Shown here in pieces: positions 11,272 to 22,470 of a DNA stretch of 64,000 nt. The translations under genes and the position numbers were made by a program. Source of the stretch: Fagopyrum homotropicum (Eukaryota; Streptophyta; Magnoliopsida; Caryophyllales; Polygonaceae); assembly GCA_033239125.1 (NCBI GenBank), contig BSWB01000005.1:98145994-98209993 (forward strand), in the 5' to 3' direction. The notes beneath the pieces are model-generated. The model did not search any database. It was not told the origin of the DNA and saw only the letters and a list, made by a program, of their open reading frames with translations. How positions within the stretch are numbered: the first letter of the stretch is position 1; every line of letters starts with the position of its first letter.

Positions 11272-12190
11272 AGATGGTATCACCATCGTGAAGAGACAAT
11301 GGGAAGATTGGTACAATGAGTGAGGCACACCTACAAGTCAAAGACACCATGCATCTTGTAAGTTTTCTTAAAATTTATCTCTTTTCTTTTGCATTAGGGA
11401 CAATGCAAAACTTAAGTATGCGGCATAAGAATGCTTACATTCATTTGTACATATGTGTTTGCATGTTTTTCATTTTCATTTTTATTTTTGTGTGAGTCTT
11501 GTTTTTCCAAAAGCAAAAATATTTGCAAAAGTTCAAAATCCAAAAAATTGAAAATTTTCAAAAATTGTGTATGCTTCTTACAATGAATTATATAATCTTG
11601 ATGATGAAACCTATGTTAAATTAATGACAATAATTTGAGACTTGTTGATTATAAAGTTTGTGAATTGAGTGTATTAGAAGCATATTAAATAGTCATTCAT
11701 GAAATGTATATGAAAGATGAATTTAGTAATGCACTTATACCTTTCTATTGGTTGATGTTTGTCTTAGTGATTTGTTTGTTCTAAAATTTGAGCTCAAGTC
11801 ACATGCTTAGGTTCGTGATAATGTGTATTGATTATAAACTCTTTATTGCTCGCTTAAGGAAGCTTATATAAGTTGACACTCACTTGAGTGACAAATACTA
11901 ACCCGTGAGTAAAAAGCCATATGAATGAGAAAAGTAAAGAAACAACGAAAGTAATAGCTCATCAAAGTTCAAATGTCAATTGATTATGTGATGAATGCTT
12001 ATTTTTCATTTTTTCTTTTATGCTAATGAGGCCAAAGTATGAACATGAAAAGATGAATGCCAAGTAAATGTAAACCATTCCAAAAAAAGAGCATGAAAAT
12101 TTTATTTGTTCGGCCGAGTTCAAAAAGGAAAACATTATAAATGACCCGAACATGTTTGATTGCACCTAAGTATGTTGACTATAGCTACTT
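11272..12190 (+). mobile_element. Diverged Athila-like 3' region, remnant
   Basis: No gene. A hairpin GCATTAGGGACAATGC near 11391-11406 followed by TTAAGTATG is the plus-strand counterpart of the hairpin plus purine tract seen in A, B, D, E and F. AT-rich stretches around 11520-11570 match the style of A's 3' non-coding region at 860-900. The right boundary with G's pol end is not visible and 12190 is approximate. A inserted at its left edge. Confidence 0.45.
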
Positions 12191-12618
12191 TTTATTCATA
12201 AAGTTGAACAATACAAGCCATATGCAAGCGTGATTAAAGACCTTTAAGTAGCAAGATTGAGGTTCCTTGACTTAGGATTCTCAACTATAGGTCTTATGAT
12301 GAGGGACCATCCCCAAAACCTCCTATACATGGACCCATCACTAGAACTAAAGCAAAAGCATTGAATAAGGAGTTTACATTATCTTCACATTCTATCATGG
12401 AAGGATCTATCACTAAATCAAGATCAAGATCTATTCAAGAAGAGGTTGTTAGCTTATTGATATCATGTACATCTAAGGAGACCCTACTTATGTCTAAGTC
12501 TTCTTTAGTTACATTGATATCTATTATAGAGAAGTCATACATGTGTGAATATGATCAAAGAAACAAGAGGGAGCAAATGGAAATCTCGGCCCCTTTCACA
12601 TCTCAACCGAGATATTAA
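12191..12618 (+). pseudogene. 3' end of a Ty3/gypsy pol (element G, upstream body)
   Basis: A frame around 12262-12618 carries PPIHGPITRTKAKALNKEF. A GP(I/M)TRSRAK-like motif is typical of the extreme C-terminus of some plant Ty3/gypsy polyproteins. A stop lies in the recognisable stretch just before the motif, and the frame ends at 12616-12618. A purine-rich run near 12559-12577 could be the polypurine tract before the LTR. The rest of pol is absent. Confidence 0.5.
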
Positions 12619-13185
12619 AATCTCTTGAAGTCGAGATATTGCACGAATCTTGTTAAGATTAGTACAAGATTATATCTAGTTATTTTATACCTTTAAAGCT
12701 CTAAATATTCTAAAGTTTTTATTTTCTATCCTACATTTATTTATCCTTTATCGTTTTATGAGAATCTCACCTATTTAAACTCCTAGAGCCCAAGATCATA
12801 GTTGGTTAATTTTGATTATTGATTTCCACATACATTGTGAGATATTCGCTGCTTCATTTATGAAGTGTGTGTTTTATTCATTTCTATTCAATAAAAAAGA
12901 GAGTCTTTGATTGAATTGTTGTGAGTCTTAATTTGCTAGGTTGTTCTTGTGTGTGTTAATCTTCTTAAAGATTGGTGCTACTAGTCAAACTAGTCCCTCC
13001 TTGTGCTTGTTATAATTAGAAGGCTTGTGCAAGGTTGAAGAAGGAAGGATTAAGGTAACTCTTTGTTGAGGGTTTTGCCCTACCCATACCAAATCTCGCA
13101 TGAGATTTGCACCAAGACTTGATTCCGTCGTTGATTTCGTGGACTTCAATCTAGGTCGGGAAACTGTGGCATCAACCCCACATCA
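12578..13185 (+). repeat. LTR of element G, boundaries approximate
   Basis: Lies between a pol 3' end and a PBS. A TATA-like CTATTTAAAC near 12770 and AATAAA near 12888 are in the right order for a promoter and poly(A) signal. The 3' end CCACATCA abuts the PBS. The start (TGGAAATC) is a guess from a preceding purine run. Half-sites of the ATCTCGGCCGAGAT word occur at 12583-12592 and 12600-12640. Only one LTR is visible, with internal sequence on both sides. Confidence 0.55.
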
Positions 13186-13187
13186 AA

Positions 13188-13200
13188 TTGGTATCATAGC
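13188..13200 (+). other. Primer-binding site, initiator tRNA-Met type (element G)
   Basis: TTGGTATCATAGC directly after the LTR end matches the common plant retrotransposon PBS TGGTATCAGAGC with one change. It shows that G is not Athila-type, since those use the tRNA-Asp PBS. Confidence 0.75.
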
Positions 13201-14626
13201 TAATCAATTGAAGTTCAACTCAGCCATACATTACGGTTTGTGTATTTTTTTTACACGAGTCTTCTTTGAGTCATGTAAAAATCGAGTCTTTGCTTTATTG
13301 CTATATAATTATGAGACTATTTGAGTTTAACGTGTTTTTCTTGTGTCTATTGGAGAAGAGAGAGACGCTATAGTCAAATACAAGCCACCAACCCTAAACT
13401 GAATCTCGTCTCAATTCCAGGAAAATCTCGCCCGAGATTGTAGTGCACAACGCCGAGATTTTGTGTTACTTGGCCAGCAAGTTTCATGATCTTCTCCATA
13501 GCCAGTCGAGATCCATAATAGACTTGAGTCAAATCTAATTATACCCAACCTCTATATCAAAGGAGGAAAGAGATTTACAAGTTATCTTATTGTCCATATC
13601 TTATCTAGTAGGTGATATCTTATCATATCATTCAAATCCTAATCGAATATCTTTCCCAAATCTCGTCCTTTACCCACTTACAACAACCACACATTTTGAC
13701 CTACCCATTCCATAACTCCACAAGAAGTCCAAATACAAAAGTTCCATACTTTACCCCAAACTCCATATCGTAACGATATCGTAGTGTTCGGGAAAGCTTT
13801 TCAGGCAAGAGTTGTTGCGATCAAATTGAGAAGGGATCATCAAGGTAAAAAGGAAGGAGTATATCCCATATGACATTCAGTGATTGTCGTCAATATTTGA
13901 TGTTCGACAAATCTCAGCCTCCTATCCAAAATCTCGCCCGAGATATTCACCGAGAGTTGCTGCTGTTGAAAATTTTATCGAAAATTTTTGAGGCAAAATT
14001 TGAGAAACCCAAGTGTGCAAAGTTCAAGAGGATATCCATAGAAAAGTTTCATTCCATCCTTGATCCAGTTCATAGCCAAAACACCTACTTTTGATCAATC
14101 TCGACCCCAAGTGAGAAATCTCGGCTGAGATTTTGTCTGAGATTACCTTATGTCGGGACTAAACCTACCCGGATATCTTTCTCTCTAATGCATAATTTCA
14201 AGGTATGTTCAACTCTCTTCTTAGTCTCTTGTGTGCCTATTTCTTGCCTCTTTCTACTCTAAACACATTTAGTCTATTTCTTTGGGTGTGTTAGTTAGTA
14301 TGTATACTTTCTATCATACTAATTGAGTCTACTTGCAATATTCTTTCTACTTTGTGTATATTGTGTGAAGAGAACTCCACCAGGATTACCTTGTCTATCT
14401 TTCAACACAAGAACCTTCTTCCAAGCCAAGTTGACTACTTGATTCATCCAATGAGTTTCTAGTTGAAGCTTGTCATTGATTTTAAAGGAGTATTAATCCA
14501 TCCAAGGCAATTACAACAAATTAGATTGAGATATCACAATAGAGTGTGAGTGTGAGAGAAAACAAGTAATGAGTTTTCAATTTCACTAACTTAACACATT
14601 TTTTGCTGATTTGCGTGTTTGTGTAG
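13201..14626 (+). other. Leader of element G with palindrome modules
   Basis: No gene. Contains modules of the word ATCTCGNCCGAGAT: left half 13402-13408, full AATCTCGCCCGAGATT 13424-13439, right half near 13452-13460; full ATCTCGCCCGAGAT 13931-13944 with flanking halves; full AATCTCGGCTGAGATT 14117-14132 with halves near 14100 and 14137. The half-full-half layout matches the Athila-type elements although the word and the lineage differ. Confidence 0.6.
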
Positions 14627-15617
14627 ATGTCAAGACAAAATAGTCCTCGAGGGTAGCATAAGAGTGATTCCTCGGGCCCGGAAGCCATAGACATGCTAAA
14701 ATAACTCATGGCTATAGTTTCGACATTGGTTGAACGGATGGAGAAACTAGAATCTTGCCCCAGTGAAGAATCTCAGCCCCAATCTTGCTCGAGATTCCAG
14801 CCGAGATCTATATTTGAGATTGGTGGTATTTCCCGCAATCCACCTATGCCACCAGCCCCCGATCCACAGAGGCCCCTAAGGGCCAGGGATGAGACATTTG
14901 AATCCTCCTTTCAATTTACCTAATATTTCAGAATTTGTTGATGATTTTCAAGAATTAGAGTTGGATGATGACGAGGACACATGGAGAGATTATCCTTGAC
15001 CTAACCATCATCCTTGGAGAGGTCGAGACTTGGAACCTTATAGACCTCATCAAGAGAATGACATAATTGGAAAAGTGAAGGTCAAAATTCCAAGTTCTGA
15101 AGGAAAGTGTGATCCGGATGCCTACATAGAATGGGACACTAAAATTGAGCAAATATGCTCTTGCCATAACTTTAGTGAGAAAAGGAAGATCCAACTAGCT
15201 GCATTGGAATTCCAAGGATATGTTTTAGTTTGGTGGGATCATCTTGTGAAAGAATGTAGAAGAGCGCTAGCCGTATATCAATAGATCATAACACAGGAAG
15301 GAATTGATGAGAACCCGATTTGTGCCTCAACACCATGCTAGGGAGTTAAGGAAATGATTGTAAAATCTAAAGCAAGGATCCATTTGTGCGGAGGAATTTT
15401 ACACATCGATGCAAATGGAATTGGTGAAAGCCAATGTCATAGAAGATGAAGAGTCTACTATGGCTCGTTATTTACGTATTTTATGTCCATCTTGAGCTAA
15501 TAAAATTGATTTATATCCTTACGTAACTATGATAGATTTGTTGCATTTGGCCATTAAAGTCGAGAAGAAGACTAAGTGAAGAAGTCAAGGAGCTAAGACA
15601 AATTATGGAGCTTCTAA
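14627..15617 (+). pseudogene. gag, decayed and interrupted (element G)
   Basis: Begins MSRQNSPRG then a stop. The recognisable part is DPDAYIEWDTKIEQIC and WWDHLVKE, followed out of frame by RFVPQHHARELR-like, CAEEFYTSMQMELVKA and ARYLRIL. This is the Retrotrans_gag fold of a Ty3/gypsy lineage other than Athila, possibly a chromovirus. Several stops and at least two frameshifts are present. It also carries the palindrome word at 14781-14796 with halves at 14769-14776 and 14801-14808. Element H starts at 15618 and removes the rest. Confidence 0.7.
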
Positions 15618-16372
15618 TGTAACACCCCAAATTCACAGGACTTGGAATGCTACATTGGGCTAGGATCTCACAATGGATCATGACCCTAGCGTGACAACAA
15701 GTTCGCTGGATCTTACAACAAGGCACAAGTAGACGAAAAACCAAATACATAAAAGCTGTATATGATACATCAAAAGTGTTTACAAACACAAAGCCGAGTA
15801 CAAAACATCAAACATAAACATCTGATACAAAAGATCCCATCCCACACATCCTAATGTACAGAAGTCCTCGGCTGGTCACACCACCTGGCTCGCTCTGCAT
15901 TCTTCCTAACCTACCGATCATCTACAACATGGTATACACCATTAGCTACAACAATGAATAAGTACAAAGGTAATAGCACAAAAACACATCAACATCTCAT
16001 ACATGCAATGCCACACACATTCATTTATTATCTTTCATTTACGTTATTCCATTACTAATTCAACTTCTTTTGTAACACGAGGAGCCTCAAGAACCCCGTC
16101 CCATCCAACGCAACACAAGAGTTTTTCATGGGGGTGATCATCACTCGTCCCCTCCTATGAGATCATCTTCAGAGCACCTTCTCCTACCCACAGGCAGAGG
16201 CAAGTGGTCACGACCCGTTATAATACACTTGGGCCATTTAAAGTAATAAAGGTCATCCTGAATATGCTCTGGCGCTATCCCACTGATACTGCTAGGCTAA
16301 TCCCAGCATAAAGGTGTACGGTATCTACGTCCATACAGTACCTCATAAGGAGTCATCCCTATGGATACATGT
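15618..16372 (-). mobile_element. Element H: fragment of a Ty3/gypsy element inserted in G
   Basis: Left edge TGTAACACCCC on the plus strand is the usual end (GGGGTGTTACA in sense) of Del/Tekay-like LTRs. Near 16312-16372 the minus strand encodes IGMTPYEVLYGRR followed by RTPLCW, the integrase region of Ty3/gypsy elements. The distance between the LTR and this motif is shorter than expected for the integrase C-terminus, so there is an internal deletion. The stretch 15630-16230 is LTR and 3' region with no gene. Element B interrupts it at 16373 with CATGT just outside. Confidence 0.6.
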
Positions 16373-18046
16373 TGTTCGTCACTTAGCGTGCGTGCAAATA
16401 AGCTTTAAATTTATAAAACTAGAATCAAGCAAGCGAACCCGCAGTGTACGGATCGACGTAGTTAAGCAAGAATTCCAGAGTATCGAACACAGGGATTTGG
16501 GGTGAACAAATTCAGTTTGTAAATTGTCAAGCAAGTAAATGTATGAGCTTTGCAAATATTGGGAAAACGGCAACCCTAAAGATCCAGGTGTCTAATTGTG
16601 GCAATCGATTCAAGATATACTAAAGAACTAAGGACAAAGTTATGAGTTGCAAAGGTATGCTAAAGTAAAGCAATGTACGGTGAAGTTCCAAGGTTTTATA
16701 TGACTTATCTAAAGACACTCTCTATAAAGGTTGTTGAGGCTTCAGTATAGAAAGGATTTAAATACAAGAATTAATCTCAAATACCCAAACTTGTAACCCA
16801 AGGATCAAAACTAACTAAACCGATTAAGGTTGTGACACTCGAAATCGAAGTAGAGGTTGTTGAGGCTTCACTACTACCTAGAAAAGGGCAAGCCTAGACT
16901 AGATTAAAGCTAATCTTTAACCTTGGATCAAAGTAAAAGCAATGTTCGTAAACTAGGGTAAATTACGGGTGGATCTTGAGATTCCACGGCTGTGGAACTC
17001 AAGAACACACCGTGATTTTGGTTCGTCGGCGAATCTCTCTAACTCTCGGGGTCCAATCTGTTTACAATCGATCTATCATCATCTAAGCCACAACTATCAA
17101 CCGTTCACCTTAGAATTGCTAAAGGGTTTTAGCCAATAACTGTCATTATAATATCAAAATCAAGTTAAGAAGAATGAAAGATGAAAACCTTTGAAAACCT
17201 TCAATAAATTTCAAATCAATCTCAAATCCACAAACAAGAATGATAATGTATATCAGATTTGGAATAAACACAAACCAATAACTATCCTTGATAAGAACGA
17301 AGAACGGGATGTCAATCCGTCTTCTAATCAAACCTAGGAATCAAAGGCGCAACTTCCGGCACAAACAACTTCCAAATCTTCAAGCCTTCGTAAATCTCCG
17401 TTGCAAAAATGCAATTCTCCGCACGTCCAATGAAACCCTAGGCACGTGCAAGTGAGCATAAGCGAAGGTGCCGAATTCTCCCTCCTTCATCCTTTTTATA
17501 AGGAAGGATAAAATAACCGTCCGGCCCATATACGTAAATGATATATCAATATTTTATTCGTCAAAAGATTGCCTAACTCACGGTTTCATGCAGTTCCACG
17601 GCCGTGGTTTAGAGCGTGGAAATGGATTACGGTTCTTCACAACTTCCACGACTGTACTTTATACCTTGTAACTCTCTAGAATGCTCCACGTTCATGTTGC
17701 CAAGATCCACGGCCGTGGTTTTGGGCGTGGACTTCCCTACGGCCGTATTTTAGAGCGTGGAAGTGTAAATTGCTTGTGATTCCTTTTGTGTCATGCCATT
17801 CCTCATTCTAGCATCTCCCTTGGCTTCTTTGATGTGTCCTTAATCCTTGGATGTGCTCAAATCATCTCCTTTCTCTCTCAATTGGTTCGGTTTTAGATCT
17901 TATTCGCCTACAATCAACACAAAGCTTATGTAGACCTCTATATCGAACTAGCTAACAATTGCTTCAATGCCTTATCAATGAACACTATAATGAATGAAAA
18001 ACATCTAGAATACGTGCCTAAAATATCACAATATTTCATGCTAACA
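16373..18046 (-). repeat. 3' LTR of element B
   Basis: TGTTCGTC...GCTAACA, about 1674 bp, closely matching the shared LTR at 34301-42531. Palindrome locus 1: CCACGGCTGTGG 16984-16995 with a left ACGGGTGG half and right ACCGTG half. Locus 2: CCACGGCCGTGG 17596-17607 and 17707-17718, TACGGCCGTA 17739-17748. TATA-like TTATAAAAAGG in sense around 17490-17500. Confidence 0.9.
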
Positions 18047-18084
18047 AAATACCCCATACTTGCCTATTGCTTGTCCTCAAGCAA
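18047..18084 (-). promoter_or_regulatory. Polypurine tract and adjacent hairpin (element B)
   Basis: GTATGGGGTATTT in sense abuts the 3' LTR and would prime plus-strand DNA synthesis. Just upstream is the hairpin TTGCTTGAGGACAAGCAA in sense (18067-18084). E and F have TTGCTCGGGGACGAGCAA with compensating pair changes, so the stem is conserved as structure. Confidence 0.75.
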
Positions 18085-19403
18085 GGTCTATTAAAAGCTT
18101 AGAACATAAGTTAGGATGAAATATGTATGCATACTCAAAAACAACTTCCTTTAAGTGAATGTGCTTCTAATCCATAGATCAATCTCAAACCTTGCTTCAT
18201 TCATTCATGAGACGCTCATATACATAACCAAAGAATAAAAAGGGAAGAAACATCATGAATTTATCAAACTTCAATGCAAACATCATAACCTTCAAGCATT
18301 ATCAAAATCAAGCATAAGAAACCTCAATTTAGATCACCAAGTCAAATAACATTCTTTTGATCTTAAGGACTTTCAAAGAAAGTCTAGAATGCGGAAAGGG
18401 AGGGAAAACTTATAAGGAATGTGGTGCATGAATCCGGGAAAGTGAACAACTAACTCTTTTCTTTTTACTTTGAATTGCAACACTTTCAACTTAGAGCTTT
18501 GCTCTCTTCTTTTCACGTTATTTTTCGACTTTACTTTTGGAGTTATGGACAGAGGTGCACAAAAACCGAAGCCTAGGAGATTGGCGGTTCTCAATTTTGC
18601 GAGATGCCTCAAACCCTTGATGCACATACCATGATCCGTTAGGAATATCGCTCAATCCGACTTTGGCAAGACACAAACACACGGCTATGTGAATGGTGCC
18701 GAGTTACTCATCGTCATGATTGACTTCCCCAAACCTACAAGTTCTTTCTATTCTTTGAATGCAAAATTTTGCTTTCATGGCCCTCCCACATCAAACATGC
18801 CAAATACTCAACTCATCCAAATTCCCGGATAGGTAAGGGAGGCTATTATTTCATTGAGGGGCTAAATGACCAAAGAAAGAAGAAAGAAAATCGAATTGCC
18901 TTAATCATTTCAACAAGAAGTATAAGAACTTATCATGTGATTCCAACCTTGATTTCTCAATATGATTTAGATAAAACTTTTCACATTATGAAACTTGCAA
19001 GAGAGGAATAATCAAAACATTCAATTTCTTTTCAATTCATTATTTGTTTAGGCATACAATTGTCATCAAAAACTCAATTCACAAGTAGTGATTATCATAG
19101 AAATCATCTCCATTCTTAGAAGCACAAAATTTTCAAAATTTTTTAATTTTTATGGGTTTTTCAAAATCTTTTTCATGCAATGCAAATATGAAACGTGTGA
19201 CAATGGAATGAGACATACAAAGTGTTCTCAATCAAAGCAAACAAAGTGAGTAGAGTTATTACAAACGATAGTCACACCCCACCCCATACTTGAGACAAAC
19301 ATTGTCCCTAATGTTCAAAAAGAAAGAAATAAAGAAAATAAAGAAAGAAAATGAACTCACAAGACGGTGGTGGAGCGGCTAATGCGGTAGATCATCATCA
19401 TCC
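18085..19403 (-). other. 3' non-coding region of element B
   Basis: No gene; collinear with 1-1145 in A and 42571-43882 in D. Contains the internal hairpin ACATTAGGGACAATGT (19299-19314) followed by the purine tract AAGTATGGGGTGGGG (about 19274-19292). Confidence 0.7.
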
Positions 19404-20941
19404 TCACGGGGGTGCCGGTGGTGGTGGAAACGGGAGGAAGCCGGGGTCGTAGTTCCGCCCAAACTGCTGGCAGTAGATGTCTCTTATCATCCGGTCATGT
19501 GCATCGGCTCGTGCATCCCTAACATCCGCGCGGATCTCCAGATCTCCTACTCTCCTGGAGAGGTCGGTAGCCCATCTTGACAGCTGCTCGTACCATCCCG
19601 GTGCCTGGCTGTACCAAGCTGGTGCATCTGATGGTGCTGGTACAGGTGGTGGTTGTGCATGCCAAGTCGGTGGAGCTCACATCCACTCCGGCTGCGTGCT
19701 ATACCAATCGGGAGGAGTCGTCATCCATGTCGGCCTCTCGCTCACGCTGGCCCGGTGAGAGGAAGAGCCGGAAGGTCTAGTGGGGCGAGGAGAATGTCGA
19801 GGGAGGTCGGGAAATGTATCCGGTTGATCCGGAAAACTGCCAAAATCGTGCTCCTCACCTCCTCCCGCAAAACCACCATCTCCTCTCATCTCCTCCTCAT
19901 CTGCAGCAGATGCCTCTGGTGGAACGTAGGGGGGTGCTACCAATCTATTCGCATGCATGGCAGCAAATGTCTCCTTCTAGTTATGGTGTCCAGCCATAAT
20001 GGAATACTCGGGAAGCCATGCTACGCCTCTACCTCCTCTATCCTCCCAAGGCATGGCAGCGGTAGGTGGACCTCTATGCCTAGGGAAAATCAAGCCTCTA
20101 GTCATGAGACTCTGAAGTCCTAATGGTCTAGCTGCTATCCTAGTGCAGGCGGAGAAGTCTACTCCTAACTGTCTAGCAAGGTGGGTGACCATCCCACCAT
20201 ATCCAATATTGCCGGCCCTCTTGTTCTTTAGCTTGCTCATGGTAGAAGCTAAGAGGGTGGCACAATCAGCAGGCCTCCCATGCAGCATCGAATACAGCAA
20301 AAATAGCTCATCAGTCTTGATCTTCTGAGGAGTCTCCGTCCTATGGAAGAGACACTCAGAAAGTACTCGGTGAGCAATCTTCAAGGCTAAGTGATAAATC
20401 AACTTAGCCTTGGTATCAGCAGGTTATCAGCGGTCCTCGCTAGCATAAACCATGGCAATGTCCTCCCAAAAATCTTTGGCGTATACGCCACTAGGAAAGC
20501 AACCATTAAAGGTCTCTTGAAACCCAAAGAAGGCTCGGAACTCAACAATCGAGAACTCATAGTTCTCCTCCATCAGCCTGAACGAAACTGTACAATCTAC
20601 ATGACTATGCTCAGAAGAGATCACAAACTCTCTAGTGATCTCCTCATAAGCATCTTCCCGAATGGTGGAGAAGATGATCAAACCAGCTCTATCTAGTAAC
20701 CAAGTATATCATTAACCACATTCAGTGGCTCTAACTCCTCAAGCAACAAATATCGAGGTCCTATGACCGCTCTCTTCTCGATCCTTTCTAAGGCATCGAG
20801 GTAGTCCTTATGGATTGTGGGAATTCTAGGTTGTGGGGGTGATGGTGATGATGGTGGTTCACTAGGGGGTGCCTGAGAGGAGGAGGAACCATTACCCTTC
20901 CTTTTCTTACTCCTAGTAGACATTCTCCTAACAAAATCCAT
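19404..20941 (-). pseudogene. Athila env-like ORF, decayed (element B)
   Basis: Starts MDFVRRMSTRSKKRKG at 20941, with the same order as in A: basic patch, Ser/Pro-rich stretch, conserved core (KRAVIGPRYLLLEEL, RAGNIGYGG), Pro/Trp/Tyr-rich tail. Breaks: one-base loss near 20706 relative to D, a nonsense codon near 20427 where D has Trp, and a TAG at about 19977 that D shares and A lacks. Function unknown; no membrane segment visible. It sits between the leader and the long 3' non-coding region. Confidence 0.8.
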
Positions 20942-20955
20942 ATTCTGTTCAAAAC

Positions 20956-21004
20956 CACAGTCTGTTCTTGACTTTCCACGGCCGTGGAATACCCGTGACC
21001 GTGT
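20956..21004 (-). repeat. Palindrome module upstream of env start (element B)
   Basis: Left half CCACAG near 20955, full CCACGGCCGTGG 20976-20987, right half CCGTGACCGTG around 20994-21004. Same position relative to the env ATG as in A and D. Confidence 0.8.
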
Positions 21005-21279
21005 TTCGACTCGAAAATTCTCAAAAATCACTCAATCAACACCACAATCAGCAGATAGCATCCCTAGACTAATTTCAATCCAGTTCCAATCAGTTCTCCT
21101 AATATTTCTTGCAAAAACTGAATCGAATCGACAAAGTGAAAGAAGAGAAGAAAAACCTAGGTTTTGGATTTTAAAATCCAAATTCCGTCTTCTCCGGCGA
21201 TTTTTCACTCGAATTGTTGCTTGGATCTTGTAGATGGTCGAATTTGCTCCAATTTGGGTTAAAGAATCCTTCGAAACGA

Positions 21280-21645
21280 TTAACAAATGGAGATTTGAGA
21301 GAGGGGGATCAAACCGGCGATTTTAGGCGTGAAATTGGGGATTTTAAGTGTTCTTTGTGAAGGGACGTGGTTTATATAGTAACCGTAAAATTTTTGGAAA
21401 ATTACGGTTACTCGGGGGTTTCCACGGCCGTGGAAATGTACGGAACCGTGGTTTTGCCGATTTTTTTTAGGCTTTTGCAAATTACGGTCACTGTAGCTGT
21501 CACGGCCGTTGTTTTGGCCGTGGAACTCTCTGTAATGTGCCAAAGTCCAAGTTTCGTCAATTTCTTCTAACTTTTCCCTTTCCCTTGCCTCTTCCATTAA
21601 TCCTACATCCAAAAACACGAACATACCGGAAGGTATCGAAGGCAA
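21280..21645 (-). CDS. Small conserved ORF between pol and env (element B), unknown function
   Basis: 121 codons starting MPSIPSGMFVFLDVG, nearly identical to D's small ORF over the first 80 residues and clearly related to A's. It overlaps the palindrome module (21422-21433 full site, 21501-21531 partial sites), which gives its NHGSVHFHGRG stretch. The C-terminus differs from D after a frameshift. Coding status is uncertain. Confidence 0.35.
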   Translation of the reverse strand: MPSIPSGMFVFLDVGLMEEAREREKLEEIDETWTLAHYREFHGQNNGRDSYSDRNLQKPKKNRQNHGSVHFHGRGNPRVTVIFQKFYGYYINHVPSQRTLKIPNFTPKIAGLIPLSQISIC

Positions 21646-21709
21646 AACAAAACAAAAACGTCTAAACTACTCTAAACTACGAATCAAAAATAAAACGTAA
21701 GTGCAATAC

Positions 21710-21727
21710 CTTGGGTTGCCTCCCAAG
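21710..21727 (-). promoter_or_regulatory. Conserved pol-env hairpin (element B)
   Basis: CTTGGGAGGCAACCCAAG in sense, 40 bases past the pol stop at 21767-21769, identical to the copies in A, C and D. Confidence 0.7.
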
Positions 21728-21766
21728 AGCGTTTGTATAAGGTCCGTAGCTAGACCAAATTTGCAC

Positions 21767-22470
21767 TTATTCGAGTGCGGTAGGCGTGAACTCTTCCGCT
21801 TGGAGTTCTGGTGAGTATTTCTTGAGTCGTTGACTGTTCACCTTAAAGCTTCTGCCCTTTTCACCCCATACTTCAACTGCACCATGGGAAAAAACACGTT
21901 TGATTAGATAAGGTCCAGTCCAACGAGATTTAAGCTTACTTGGAAAGAGGCGAAGTCTTGAATTGAAGAGGAGAACTTGATCTACTTCCTTGAGGTCCTT
22001 TGGAATGATATGCTTATCATGCCAACGCTTCGCTCTTTCTTTGTATATCTTGGTGTTTTCATAGGCGTTCAAGCGGAGTTCTTCAAGCTCGTTAAGGTCT
22101 AAGAGACGTTTTTCTCCCGCTTCCTTTATGCTGAAGTTCAACCACTTTATTGCCCAATACGCCTTATGCTCTAGCTCTACCGGCAAGTGACAAGACTTCC
22201 CATACACAAGGTTGTATGGCATCGTTCCTATGGGAGTCTTATATGCAGTCTGGTATGCCCATAGTGCATCATCTAGCTTCAAAGACCAATCCTTCCTTCT
22301 CCTTGAAACCGTCTTCTCTAGGATTCCCTTAATCTCCCGGTTCGACATCTCGACTTGTCCACTAGTTTGTGGATGATAAGGGGTGGCGATCTTGTGAGTC
22401 ACCCCATACTTAACCAATAGAGCTTTGAATCGTCGGGCAATGAAGTGAGAGCCTCCATCACTAATGATAG
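21767..22470 (-). pseudogene. Integrase C-terminal part of B's gag-pol, left of insertion C
   Basis: Carries the distal integrase: KYGVTHKIATPYHPQTSGQ with the catalytic Glu region SNREIKG, then TPIGTMPYNLVYGKSCHLPVE and the C-terminal ELEELRLNAYEN, ending TPTALE at 21767. It continues the frame that ends at 28935 on the other side of element C. C split the gene inside the codons before the second catalytic Asp (ISDGG). Confidence 0.85.
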
